DNA from: Duganella guangzhouensis
GTDB lineage: Bacteria; Pseudomonadota; Gammaproteobacteria; Burkholderiales; Burkholderiaceae_D
Assembly: GCF_009674535.1 (NCBI RefSeq)
Contig: NZ_WKJK01000009.1
Coordinates: forward strand, 184,099 to 248,098
Direction of reading: 5' to 3'
Length of the DNA: 64,000 bases
Shown: positions 1-9,114 of the stretch, in pieces
Numbering within the stretch: the stretch's first letter is position 1
How the letters are laid out: every line of letters begins with the position of its first letter
Notes under the pieces: model-generated
Told to the model about the DNA's origin: nothing
Seen by the model: only the letters and a program-made list of their open reading frames with translations
The model's database searches: none
Program-made: the position numbers and the translations under genes

Positions 1-1783
1 GATAGCGCTGCAGCAGATACACCGGCACCAGGCGCGCTTCCAGTTCACCGATCTGGCGCGCGTCCGGCAGCACGCCGGGAGAGAAGGTTTGCAGCGCGCG
101 CTGACGTACGCCGCCCAGCTGATCCCAGGTTTTAAGTGTGTCCGGACCGAAGTCCCACAGCAGGCCATCCGGATGGCTGGCGCCGGGCGTGCGGGCATCC
201 TGATCGCTGGAATACAGCATGCCGGCGGCACGGGCGTCCGCGCGCAGCTTGGCCAGCGCCGCCTGCTCCTGCGCGCCGCTGCCGAAATCGCCGTAGATGT
301 ATTTGACGATGTAGTCGTCCCACGGGCCGACGCCAACGCCATAGGCATCGGCCAGATCGACCTCGCCCTTTGCGTTCAGCTTGAGGATCGGATGCGGATA
401 ATCCATCACCGAGCCATTGCCCATGCGGCTGGCGGCAAAGTTGTGGGCAAAGCCCAGCGTATGACCGACTTCGTGCGCGGCCAGTTGACGCAAGCGGGCC
501 AGCGCCATTTCCTCGGCCAGCTTGTGCTTGTCGGCCGGGGCGTCTTTGCCATACGGGGCCAGCAGCGCTTCGGCGATCAGGATGTCCTGGCGCACGCGCT
601 GAGAGCCCAGCGTGACGGCGCCGCGCAGGATTTGACCAGTGCGCGGATCGGCCACCGCATTCCCGTAGGACCAGCCGCGCGTGGCGCGGTGTACCCAAGT
701 GATGACGTTGTAGCGGATATCCTGCGCATCCACGCCTTCCGGCAACAGCTCGACGCGGTACGCATCCTTGAAGCCGGCCTTTTCAAACGCGCTGGCCCAC
801 CACGAGGCACCGGCGATCAGCGCCGAGCGCACCGGCTCCGGCGCGCCACGGTCGACGTAGTAAACGATAGGCTTCTTTACGCTGCTGACGGCGGCCGTAG
901 GATCGGTCTTTTCCAGCTTGTGGCGCACCTGCCAGTGCACGTCGATGCTGCTGGCCAGTGGCGTGGCGAAGTCGACGTAATTGGCGTCGAAGCCGCCGGA
1001 ATACGGATGATAGGGGCGCGGATGCCAGCTGTCCGTTTCTAGTTTGGGCAGGCGCACCATGCTGATACGCTGCCGCATCGACAGGCTAGCCGGATCGGCG
1101 CCCACCTGGCGCACGTATTCAGCCTGCCCCGGACCGCTGAAGGTCAGCAACGATTCGAGTTCGACGTTGTCGGGGAAGGCTTTGGCTTCAGCGGCCAGCA
1201 CCGCGCTGCGCGCGGCATCCACCGCATAGCCGCCCTGCTTGGCATCGGCCAGCCGCGCCGCGATGCCGTGGCGGTCGGTCAGCAGGAAGCTGGAGAAGTC
1301 CACCAGGTGATGGCCATTGTCGCTGGCCAGAATCTCGCCCGACCACAGCACCGAGTTGGAGAACGATTCGCGCACGGCGGCGCGCTCGTCGCGGTCCGGC
1401 GAATTGGCGACATAGTTGGTGTTCTCCTGCACCAGGAGCAGTTTGGCGCCGTGTTTTTCGAAATGGACCATGCGCGTTTCGCCCATCTGCGCGCGGTCCA
1501 GGCCTACGTCGTTGGAGCCCAGCGCGTACGGCAAGGAGCTCGCCAGTATGAACGGCTGTTCCAGCGCGCTGACCGACAGCAGCACCCTGCCCTTGTCGAT
1601 ATCGCGCCAGACGTCGATGAAGCCGGGCTGTGATTGCAAGCCGCGCGTCAGGTCGGCCAGTTGCGGCATAGTCGGCGCGGCTGGCGCGGCGCCGGCCGGT
1701 GCGGCGGCTTGCACCGCCACCGGCACGGCGCCAGCCATCAGCGCCGCCAGCAGCAGCGGCATTGCGTTCGATGCGGCGCGCAT
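1..1783 (-). CDS. Zinc-dependent metalloprotease, secreted (3' end outside window)
   Basis: Reading the minus strand from an ATG at 1783 gives an open frame that runs off the window start, so the C-terminus is missing. The N-terminus is a signal peptide (MRAASNAMPLLLAALMAGA). The metzincin motif H437-E-V-G-H-T-L-G-F-A-H447 is intact and is followed by SVMDYPHP, resembling the Met-turn region. Layout matches the large bacterial zinc-dependent metalloproteases carrying DUF5117/DUF4953 domains, which are exported and degrade extracellular protein. The ATG overlaps the TAA of the upstream prolyl oligopeptidase (TAATG), so the two are probably translationally coupled. Family confident; substrate unknown. 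Confidence 0.88.
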   Translation of the reverse strand, partial: MRAASNAMPLLLAALMAGAVPVAVQAAAPAGAAPAAPTMPQLADLTRGLQSQPGFIDVWRDIDKGRVLLSVSALEQPFILASSLPYALGSNDVGLDRAQMGETRMVHFEKHGAKLLLVQENTNYVANSPDRDERAAVRESFSNSVLWSGEILASDNGHHLVDFSSFLLTDRHGIAARLADAKQGGYAVDAARSAVLAAEAKAFPDNVELESLLTFSGPGQAEYVRQVGADPASLSMRQRISMVRLPKLETDSWHPRPYHPYSGGFDANYVDFATPLASSIDVHWQVRHKLEKTDPTAAVSSVKKPIVYYVDRGAPEPVRSALIAGASWWASAFEKAGFKDAYRVELLPEGVDAQDIRYNVITWVHRATRGWSYGNAVADPRTGQILRGAVTLGSQRVRQDILIAEALLAPYGKDAPADKHKLAEEMALARLRQLAAHEVGHTLGFAHNFAASRMGNGSVMDYPHPILKLNAKGEVDLADAYGVGVGPWDDYIVKYIYGDFGSGAQEQAALAKLRADARAAGMLYSSDQDARTPGASHPDGLLWDFGPDTLKTWDQLGGVRQRALQTFSPGVLPDARQIGELEARLVPVYLLQRY

Positions 1784-3981
1784 TATTGAGCCACCGTTGC
1801 GGTGGTGGTGGCCGCGCTGTGCGCGGCAGTCGCAGTCGCGGGATCGCCGCCCGGCATATGCAGCGCGCGAGTCAGGAAGCCCCAGCGGTCCGCCACTTCT
1901 TCGATCTGCTTGTTGGTCGGCTTGCCGGCGCCATGACCGGCCTTGCTGTCGATGCGGATCAGGATAGGCGCACCATTCGGCGCCTGGTCGGCCTGCGCGG
2001 TGGCGGCAAACTTGAAGCTGTGCGCCGGCACCACGCGGTCGTCATGGTCGGCGGTGGTAATCATGGTGGCCGGGTAGCACACGCCCTTCTTCAGGTTGTG
2101 CAGCGGCGAATATTTGACCAGCGCCTTGAACTCGTCCGCATTGTCGGACGAACCGTAATCCGAGGTCCACGCCCAGCCGATGGTGAATTTGTGGAAGCGC
2201 AGCATATCCAGCACGCCCACCTGCGGGATCGCCGCCGCGAACAGGTCGGGACGCTGGGTCATGGTGGCGCCAACCAGCAGGCCACCATTGCTGCCGCCGC
2301 CGATCGACAGCTTGGCTGGCGACGTGACCTTGTGCGCGATCAGCCATTCAGCCGCGCCGATGAAGTCATCGAACACGTTCTGCTTTTGCAGCTTGGTGCC
2401 GGCCGCGTGCCACGATTCTCCGTATTCGCCGCCGCCGCGCAGATTGGCCATCACGTACACGCCGCCCATTTCCAGCCAGGCCAGATTGGCCACCGAGAAG
2501 GTCGGCGTCAACGAGATATTGAAGCCGCCGTAGCCATACAGGTAGGTCGGGTTGCGGCCATCCAGCTTCAGCCCCTTTTTCGAGACGATGAACATCGGCA
2601 CCTTGGTGCCGTCGCGAGAAGTGTAGAACTCCTGGCGGGTTTCAAACGCCGCCGGGTCAAAGTCCACCTTGGGCTGACGGTACACGCTGCTCTTGTTGGC
2701 CTTCAGGTCGTAACGGTAGATGGTCGATGGCGTGGTGAAGCTGGTGTACGAATAGAAGGTCTCGCTGTCCGAGCGCTTGCCGCTGAAGCCACCGGCGGTG
2801 CCCAGGCCAGGCAGTTCGATATCGTGCAGCGGCTTGCCTTTCAGGTCGTAGACCTTGACCAGGCTATGCGCGTCGCTCAGGTAATCGACCAGCAGTTGAT
2901 TGTTCACCAGCGAGGCCGACACCAGGGTATTGCTGCTTTCCGGGACAATCTGGTGCCAGCTCAGCACACCCGGCTTGCGGGTATCGATGCTGACGATGCG
3001 GCCGCGCGGCGCATTGCGCTCGGTGCGGAACAGGAACACCGGGCCGTCGTTGCCGATAAAGTCGTAGGCCGCGTCGAAGTCTTCCAACAGGCCGATCACC
3101 TTGCTGTCCTTTTTGCTCAAGTCCTTGTAGAACACGCGGTTCTTGTTCTCGGTGCCTTGAGAAGCGTGGATCACCAGGAAGTGGCCATCTTCGGTGACTT
3201 CGGCGCTGAAGCCCCAGTCCTTGTGGTCTGGACGTTCGTACACCAGCACGTCCGCGCTTTGCGGCGTGCCCAGTTTGTGGAAGTACAGCTTCTGGAAGTA
3301 ATTGACGTCGGCCAGCTTGGTGGCCTCTTTCGGCTCGTCGTAGCGGCTGTAGAAGAAGCCGGACGCGTCGTGCAGCCAGGCGGTTTGCGAGAACTTGACC
3401 CACTTGATGTGGTCATCGACATCCTTGCCGGTATCGATGTCGCGCACCTTGATCTCGTTCCAGTCCGAGCCGGAAGCGGCGGTACTGTAGGCCAGGTATT
3501 TGCCGTTCGGGCTCACCGCCAGGCCGGCCAGCGCCACGGTGCCGTCGGCGGCCAGCGTGTTCGGGTCCAGCAGCAGGCGCGGCACCTCGGCCAGCGTCTT
3601 CATGGTGTACAGCACCGACTGATTTTGCAGGCCGTCGTTACGGCTGTAGAAATAGCGGCCACCTTCCTTGAACGGCACGCTGAAGCGTTCGAAGTTCCAC
3701 AGCTTGGTCAGACGGGTCTTGATCGCCTCGCGGCTCGGAATCTGTGACAGATAATTTTGCGTCAGCTTGTTCTGCGCTTCTACCCAGTCCTTGGTCTCGG
3801 CGCTGTTGGCATCTTCCAGCCAACGGTACGGATCGGCGATGACGGTGCCGTGGTAATCGTCCTGCTGGTCCACGGTGCGCGTCAGTGGGTAGCTCACCGG
3901 CGCGCCGGGTGCGGGACAATTTTGCGCCATGACGGCGGCCTGGGTAAACATCAGCGAAGCCAGTAATGCTTTACGTTGCAT
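1783..3981 (-). CDS. Prolyl oligopeptidase (S9A family), secreted
   Basis: A 732-residue serine peptidase, usual length for S9A, expected to cleave short peptides after proline. A signal peptide (MQRKALLASLMFTQAAVMAQ) suggests periplasmic or secreted location. The N-terminal part begins with the family's YPxTRT-like start and the DPYRWLED motif, followed by the beta-propeller. The C-terminal alpha/beta hydrolase domain shows the nucleophile motif GGGSNGG (Ser564), an acid in TADHDDRVVP and His683 in KAGHGAG. It is the first gene of a two-gene peptidase operon with the metalloprotease (TAATG overlap). The last ~20 residues are a low-complexity Ala/Thr tail. Confidence 0.95.
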   Translation of the reverse strand: MQRKALLASLMFTQAAVMAQNCPAPGAPVSYPLTRTVDQQDDYHGTVIADPYRWLEDANSAETKDWVEAQNKLTQNYLSQIPSREAIKTRLTKLWNFERFSVPFKEGGRYFYSRNDGLQNQSVLYTMKTLAEVPRLLLDPNTLAADGTVALAGLAVSPNGKYLAYSTAASGSDWNEIKVRDIDTGKDVDDHIKWVKFSQTAWLHDASGFFYSRYDEPKEATKLADVNYFQKLYFHKLGTPQSADVLVYERPDHKDWGFSAEVTEDGHFLVIHASQGTENKNRVFYKDLSKKDSKVIGLLEDFDAAYDFIGNDGPVFLFRTERNAPRGRIVSIDTRKPGVLSWHQIVPESSNTLVSASLVNNQLLVDYLSDAHSLVKVYDLKGKPLHDIELPGLGTAGGFSGKRSDSETFYSYTSFTTPSTIYRYDLKANKSSVYRQPKVDFDPAAFETRQEFYTSRDGTKVPMFIVSKKGLKLDGRNPTYLYGYGGFNISLTPTFSVANLAWLEMGGVYVMANLRGGGEYGESWHAAGTKLQKQNVFDDFIGAAEWLIAHKVTSPAKLSIGGGSNGGLLVGATMTQRPDLFAAAIPQVGVLDMLRFHKFTIGWAWTSDYGSSDNADEFKALVKYSPLHNLKKGVCYPATMITTADHDDRVVPAHSFKFAATAQADQAPNGAPILIRIDSKAGHGAGKPTNKQIEEVADRWGFLTRALHMPGGDPATATAAHSAATTTATVAQ

Positions 3982-4076
3982 GTGTGATCCGTATCGAGGT
4001 AAGGTTCATCAGGAACACAGATCATAACGTGAACTATGACAAATAGGACACGTTAGCAGAAATACCAAAGCGATTT

Positions 4077-6500
4077 TTATTTGGCGCAGCTGACATCCAC
4101 CTCCACCACCGGCGTCGCCACCGCCACCGGCGCACGCCATTTCTCCAGCCAGCCAAACAGCTGATCAGCCGGAATTGGACGGCTCATGAAGTAGCCCTGG
4201 CCCTGGTCGCAGCCCAAATCCGCCAGCAGCCGCCACACCGCTTCGCTCTCGATGCCCTCGGCCACCACGCGCAGGCCCATGTTGTGCCCCAGGTCGATGG
4301 TGGAACGGACGATCTTGGTGTCGCCCACATCGTTTTCCATGTTCAGCACGAAGGACTTGTCGATCTTCAGCTCATTGACCGGCAGGCGCTTGAGGTAGGC
4401 CAGCGACGAATAGCCAGTGCCGAAATCGTCGATCGACAGATCCAGGCCCATCGCGCTCAGACGCTCCAGCGTGTGCTGGGCGCGCACCGGATCGTCCATG
4501 ATGGCGCTCTCGGTGATCTCGAGGCAGAACGAGCCGGAGGTCAGCTTGTAACGGGTCAGCAGGTCGGCAAACTTGGCCGGCAAGTCCTGATCCAGCAAGT
4601 CGCGCGTGGACAGATTGACCGACACCTTGAGATGGTGGCCACGGCTGGTCAGTTCGCGGCACAACTCGGCCGACTTCTCCAGCACCCAGCGCGTCAGGAT
4701 GCGGATAAAGCCGGTCTGCTCGGCGAACGGAATGAACTCGTCGGGGAACACATTGCCGCGCTCCGGATGCACCCAGCGCACCAGCGATTCCATCCCCACC
4801 ACCTTGCCGGTCTCCAGCGAAATCTTCGGCTGCACGTACAGCCGGAACTCGTCGCGCTCTGCGGCGTGACGCAGTTCGGTCAGCAGCGACAGGCTCTTGG
4901 CGCTCGACTTGTCCATCGCCGCGTCGTACACCACCGGGCCTTCGGTGCGCTGCTTGGCGGCGTACATCGCCACCTCGGCCATGCTCAGCAGGGTTTCGCC
5001 ATCGTCCGAGTGATCCGGGTAGCCGGCGATGCCCAGGCCAGCGCCGATGTCGACCATCTGGTCTTCCAGCGACAACGGGGTTTCCAGCGCCTGCAGGATA
5101 TCGGCCGCCATCAGCTGCGCCGCATCCAGCCCGGCGGCCGGCAGCAGCACGGCGAATTCGTCGCCGCCCAACCGCGCCACCTGCGCCGACGATTGGCGCC
5201 GGTTGGCCAGCAGCAGCTGCAAGCGCCCCGCCACCTGGCGCAGCAAGGCGTCGCCAAAGGTGTGGCCCATAACGTCGTTGACGTGTTTGAAGCGGTCCAG
5301 GTCCATCATCAACACGTACAGTCCTTCACCACGGCGCTGCGCCTCCAGCAGCGCGTCGTTCAGCAGCAGCACGAACTGGGCGCGGTTCGGCAGATTGGTC
5401 AGCGTGTCCCAATATGCCAGGCGGCGGATTTCCTGTTCGCGCTTGGCGATCCCCTCGCGCATCGAGTCGAAGGCATGCGCCAGCGCGCCGATTTCGTCCT
5501 CGCGCCGGCTGTCGATCTGCACCTTGTAATCGCCATCCTCCAGCCGTTTGGCGGTCACCGCCAGCGCGCTGATCGGCTGGGCGATGCGCTTGGCGGTGAA
5601 CACAATAGCCAGCGCCGAAACGAAAATGCCGCCCAGCGTCAGCGCCACCAGCCAGCGCTCAAGACGGCGGTAGTCGGCGGTCGATTCATCGATCGAGCGC
5701 GCCAGCAGTACGCTGGCGGTCTGGCCGTTGTCTTCACCGATCGACATCACGCGCGCGCTGTACTGCGCGGTTTCCACCGTCAGGTCGAACGGGCCGGTCG
5801 GGGTTTCCTTGCCCAGCGCCTGCAACTGGTCGACCACCACCTGCGCCGACGGGCCGACAAAGGTGGAACCGGCCGACAGCCAGTGCCCCTGCTGATCGCG
5901 CGTCAGCACCGAGGTATGCAGCGAGCTAACCTGACGCATGTCGTTGGCCAACTGGCGATCGATCGGAAAGGTCATGACGATCCAGCCGATGGTAATCGGC
6001 GCCTTGACCGGCATGGCGACGATCTGGAACGGACGATGGTCGACGATGGCGATGCCGATCGCGCCATCGGCCGCTTCGGCCGCATCCAGCATGCTGAGCG
6101 CCATTTTCTGCAGGCCGGCCGATTGCACCGGATTGGTGGTGGCGGTGATCTTGCGTTCGTCGTTAATCAGCATCGACAGCGACGCCTTGATGCGGCGGCC
6201 GCTGTTCTCCAGCGCCGACTCGATGGTGGCGCGGTCACCCTCGTCGTTGTTGCCGATGGCGGCCACGAAGGCGGTGTCGCGCGCCAGCAAGCGGGCGCCG
6301 AAACGCAGGTTCTGCGCATTCTGCTCCAGCAACCGGCGGAACACCTTGGCGCCGTTATTCAATTCGCCGCTGATCGCCTGCCGCGCATTGGCGTCGATGC
6401 CACGCTGGATCACCATCAGGCCGGTCACCTGCACAGCCACAATCAGCACCAGGAATAGCGTGACGATACGGCTTTCGAGGCTGCGGAAACGAAGCTGCAT
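4077..6500 (-). CDS. Membrane GGDEF-EAL cyclic-di-GMP enzyme with periplasmic sensor
   Basis: An 807-residue protein: TM1 at about 13-32, a ~240-residue periplasmic sensor region (probably a double-Cache fold, inferred), TM2 near 280-300, HAMP linker, GGDEF domain with intact GGDEF at 445-449 and an EAL domain. The EAL signature reads E571-S-L, but LEITES, DDFGTGYSSL, KIDKSF and AEGIE are present, so phosphodiesterase activity is plausible. GGDEF makes and EAL degrades c-di-GMP; direction cannot be told from sequence. It starts 18 nt downstream of the cupredoxin gene on the same strand, so the two are likely one operon. The C-terminus carries a short Val/Ala-rich tail ending in Cys-Ala-Lys. 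Confidence 0.93.
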   Translation of the reverse strand: MQLRFRSLESRIVTLFLVLIVAVQVTGLMVIQRGIDANARQAISGELNNGAKVFRRLLEQNAQNLRFGARLLARDTAFVAAIGNNDEGDRATIESALENSGRRIKASLSMLINDERKITATTNPVQSAGLQKMALSMLDAAEAADGAIGIAIVDHRPFQIVAMPVKAPITIGWIVMTFPIDRQLANDMRQVSSLHTSVLTRDQQGHWLSAGSTFVGPSAQVVVDQLQALGKETPTGPFDLTVETAQYSARVMSIGEDNGQTASVLLARSIDESTADYRRLERWLVALTLGGIFVSALAIVFTAKRIAQPISALAVTAKRLEDGDYKVQIDSRREDEIGALAHAFDSMREGIAKREQEIRRLAYWDTLTNLPNRAQFVLLLNDALLEAQRRGEGLYVLMMDLDRFKHVNDVMGHTFGDALLRQVAGRLQLLLANRRQSSAQVARLGGDEFAVLLPAAGLDAAQLMAADILQALETPLSLEDQMVDIGAGLGIAGYPDHSDDGETLLSMAEVAMYAAKQRTEGPVVYDAAMDKSSAKSLSLLTELRHAAERDEFRLYVQPKISLETGKVVGMESLVRWVHPERGNVFPDEFIPFAEQTGFIRILTRWVLEKSAELCRELTSRGHHLKVSVNLSTRDLLDQDLPAKFADLLTRYKLTSGSFCLEITESAIMDDPVRAQHTLERLSAMGLDLSIDDFGTGYSSLAYLKRLPVNELKIDKSFVLNMENDVGDTKIVRSTIDLGHNMGLRVVAEGIESEAVWRLLADLGCDQGQGYFMSRPIPADQLFGWLEKWRAPVAVATPVVEVDVSCAK

Positions 6501-6518
6501 GCTCAGTCCAGTCCTTTA

Positions 6519-7148
6519 CTAAGAGGATGGAGAATCACCGGCCACCGGCGGTTTCAGGGCCAGCTTGAACACCGTGGTGGCCAGCTCGCCGCTCTTCACC
6601 GTCAGTACCTGTTCCGGCGTGGCGCCGCCGGCGGCGTTGTAATGCCATGCCTTGACTACGTACTTGCCACCGGCCGGCAGTTCGATGCGGGCCGCGCCGG
6701 AACCATCGGTCTTGGCAAACCAGGGCGTGTCGACCACTTTGACGTAGGCGATCATTTTGTCATGAATATTGCAACCCAGGACCACGGTACCGGCTTTATC
6801 GAATACCTGTGGCGCAGCTGCCTCGCCGGAATACAGTTTTTGATCGAATTTGTGCGCCGGCGAGAACGAATAGATATGGTGCCGGACTTTGTCATTGTTG
6901 GGGAAGTTGATGGTGGCGCCGACCTGCACCACCGTCACCAGCGGCACGAATTTCAGTCCCTTTTGCTCGATCTGGGCGGCCGGGCCGGACCTGCCGGCCG
7001 CCGTGCCGCTTTCAGGCTCGACGTAGATCACGGTATCGGGTAGCACCTTGCCATTAACATCCTGGACTTGCACTGCAACGCCGGTGGCGGCAGCGGCCGC
7101 GCCGGAAACAAACAAGCAGACAACGAGACAACCGGTATAACGATGCAT
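6519..7148 (-). CDS. Cupredoxin-like periplasmic protein (methylamine-utilisation type)
   Basis: 209 residues with a signal peptide (MHRYTGCLVVCLFVSGAAAAA). The middle contains INFPNNDKVRHHIYSF and, about 50 residues later, VLGCNIHDKMIAYV. His, Cys, His and Met in this arrangement are the ligands expected of a type-1 copper site, so a blue-copper (plastocyanin-like) fold is likely. A carboxypeptidase-regulatory-like beta-sandwich segment follows. Such proteins are often labelled methylamine-utilisation protein, but no methylamine dehydrogenase genes are nearby. It is the upstream gene of an operon with a membrane GGDEF-EAL protein, suggesting copper or redox sensing feeding c-di-GMP output (inference). 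Confidence 0.85.
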   Translation of the reverse strand: MHRYTGCLVVCLFVSGAAAAATGVAVQVQDVNGKVLPDTVIYVEPESGTAAGRSGPAAQIEQKGLKFVPLVTVVQVGATINFPNNDKVRHHIYSFSPAHKFDQKLYSGEAAAPQVFDKAGTVVLGCNIHDKMIAYVKVVDTPWFAKTDGSGAARIELPAGGKYVVKAWHYNAAGGATPEQVLTVKSGELATTVFKLALKPPVAGDSPSS

Positions 7149-7281
7149 AGCGATCCTGCTTTCTCTGGCAACCAGCCTATTGTAGCGCTGTCCTGAACAA
7201 AATGTTTCCCCAATTCATCATGGCGTCATAAATCACCAATATGATCGTACAGTTAAAGCGATATTCGGCAAACGGTTCAAC

Positions 7282-9114
7282 GTGAATTCCACATTCCAGG
7301 CCGGCGGCGGCGCCACAGTCACTTACCTGCAACCTCGCGAAGATGACGAGGAGGCGGTGTTGCGCGCCCACTTGTACGACATTCTGGCGCGGCGCCAGCT
7401 CAGCGCGCTGTTTCAACCGATTGTACACATGCAGAGCGGCGAAATCATCGCCTACGAGGGATTGATACGTGGTCCGTCCGACAGTCCACTGCATGCTCCG
7501 CTGAATCTGTTCAAGGCGGCGCGCGCCAACGACTTGACGGTGGAGCTGGAACACCTGTGCCGCAAAGTGGTACTGGAGCGTTTTGCGGAGTTACAACTGC
7601 CCGGCAAGCTGTTCCTCAACGTCAGCCCGGAATGCCTGCTGCAGCGCGACGCGCGCCATGGCGAAACGCTGGAAGTGATCCAGCAGATCGGTATCAATCC
7701 GGAACGCGTCATCATCGAGCTGACCGAAAACCAGCCGACCTACGATTATGACCTGATGCGCGAAGCGGTACTGCATTACCGCAAAATGGGCTTTCAGATC
7801 GCTATCGACGACTTGGGCGAAGGCTTTTCCAGCCTGCGCTTGTGGTCCGAGCTGCGGCCGGAATACGTCAAGATCGACATGCACTTCATCCAGGGCATCA
7901 ACCACGATCCGGTGAAACTGCAATTCGTGCGCTCGATCCAGGAAATCGCGGAAAAATCCAATACCCGGGTGATTGCCGAAGGCATCGAAACCCAGGCCGA
8001 GCTGCTGGTGTTGCGCGATGTCGGGGTGGCCTGCGGCCAGGGCTACCATTTGGGCCGGCCGCATCCGCTGCCGGCGCGCACCGCTCCGGCCGAGGTGATC
8101 AAGGCGCTGGCGCGCGGCGGGGTCGCGGTCTATCCGCAACGCGCGGTCGACAAGCAGGCCACGGTGCAAAAACTGCTGCACGAGGTGACGGCGGTGCCGC
8201 CGTCAATGAACAACAACGAAGTGGTGGAAATCTTCCAGCGCGCGCCCAAGCTGATGATATTGCCGGTGGTGGATGGCGAGCAGCCGCTGGGCCTGATCAC
8301 GCGCGCGGTAATGATCGAGCACTTCGCCCGCCCCTACGAGCGCGAGCTGTACGGCAAAAAGTCCTGCACCCAGTTCATGGACCACAAGCCGCTGATCGCC
8401 GACAAGAACACCAGCCTGCAGGAACTGAGCTTCCGCATGGCCGAGGCCGACGCCCATCATCTGTTCAACGGCTTCATCATCACCGACCAGGGCCGCTATC
8501 TGGGCATGGGCACCGGCCACGACCTGATGCGCGAGATCACGCAGATGCAGATCCACGCCGCACGCTATGCCAATCCGCTGACCCAACTGCCGGGCAACGT
8601 CCCGATCAACGAGCACATCGACCGGCTGCTGGAAAGCGGCTGCCGCTTCGCCGCCTGCTATTTCGACCTCGACCACTTCAAACCCTTCAACGACGTCTAC
8701 GGCTACCGCCGTGGCGACGACGTGATCCAGCTGACCGGCAACATCCTCAGCGGGTATTGCGATCCCGACCGCGACTTCATCGGCCACATCGGCGGCGATG
8801 ATTTCATGGTGCTGTTCCAGAGCGAGGATTGGGAGCGGCGCTGCGAGGCGGTGCTGGAACAATTCAGCCGCCACGTGCAAGACTTCTACAGCACCGACGA
8901 CCGCGAGCGCGGCGGCTACATCAGCGAAGATCGCCAGGGCAAGAAGGTGTTTTATTCGCTGATGAGCCTGTCGATCGGCGCGATCCGGGTCGAACCGCAC
9001 CAGTACTACACCCACCACCAGATCGCGGCCGCCGCCACCGAATCCAAGAAGCAAGCCAAGAAAATCCACGGCAACAGCCTGTTCCTCGACCGCCGCCACG
9101 CCGGTTCGCTTTAG
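7282..9114 (+). CDS. EAL-CBS-GGDEF cytoplasmic c-di-GMP protein
   Basis: 610 residues without membrane segments. Order: EAL domain (about 30-270), a CBS pair (about 300-420), GGDEF domain (about 440-600). The EAL signature is E59-G-L, with NVSPECL, ELTENQ, DDLGEGFSSL and AEGIET conserved. The GGDEF signature reads G-G-D-D-F (504-508), conservative at the catalytic acid, so cyclase activity is uncertain. This EAL-CBS-GGDEF order is a known architecture. The start is GTG; the first in-frame ATG is at residue 50, inside the EAL domain, so GTG is the only sensible start. The stop overlaps the convergent Sel1 gene by 4 nt. It is divergent from the cupredoxin/GGDEF-EAL operon. Confidence 0.92.
   Translation: MNSTFQAGGGATVTYLQPREDDEEAVLRAHLYDILARRQLSALFQPIVHMQSGEIIAYEGLIRGPSDSPLHAPLNLFKAARANDLTVELEHLCRKVVLERFAELQLPGKLFLNVSPECLLQRDARHGETLEVIQQIGINPERVIIELTENQPTYDYDLMREAVLHYRKMGFQIAIDDLGEGFSSLRLWSELRPEYVKIDMHFIQGINHDPVKLQFVRSIQEIAEKSNTRVIAEGIETQAELLVLRDVGVACGQGYHLGRPHPLPARTAPAEVIKALARGGVAVYPQRAVDKQATVQKLLHEVTAVPPSMNNNEVVEIFQRAPKLMILPVVDGEQPLGLITRAVMIEHFARPYERELYGKKSCTQFMDHKPLIADKNTSLQELSFRMAEADAHHLFNGFIITDQGRYLGMGTGHDLMREITQMQIHAARYANPLTQLPGNVPINEHIDRLLESGCRFAACYFDLDHFKPFNDVYGYRRGDDVIQLTGNILSGYCDPDRDFIGHIGGDDFMVLFQSEDWERRCEAVLEQFSRHVQDFYSTDDRERGGYISEDRQGKKVFYSLMSLSIGAIRVEPHQYYTHHQIAAAATESKKQAKKIHGNSLFLDRRHAGSL

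Noticed and set aside
1699..3747. 682-codon open frame on the + strand
   Set aside because: It is antisense to the prolyl oligopeptidase, with Arg/Ala-rich sequence and no domain; a high-GC shadow.
4284..6458. 724-codon open frame on the + strand
   Set aside because: Antisense to the GGDEF-EAL gene, whose motifs are unmistakable; His/Gln/Arg-rich shadow composition.
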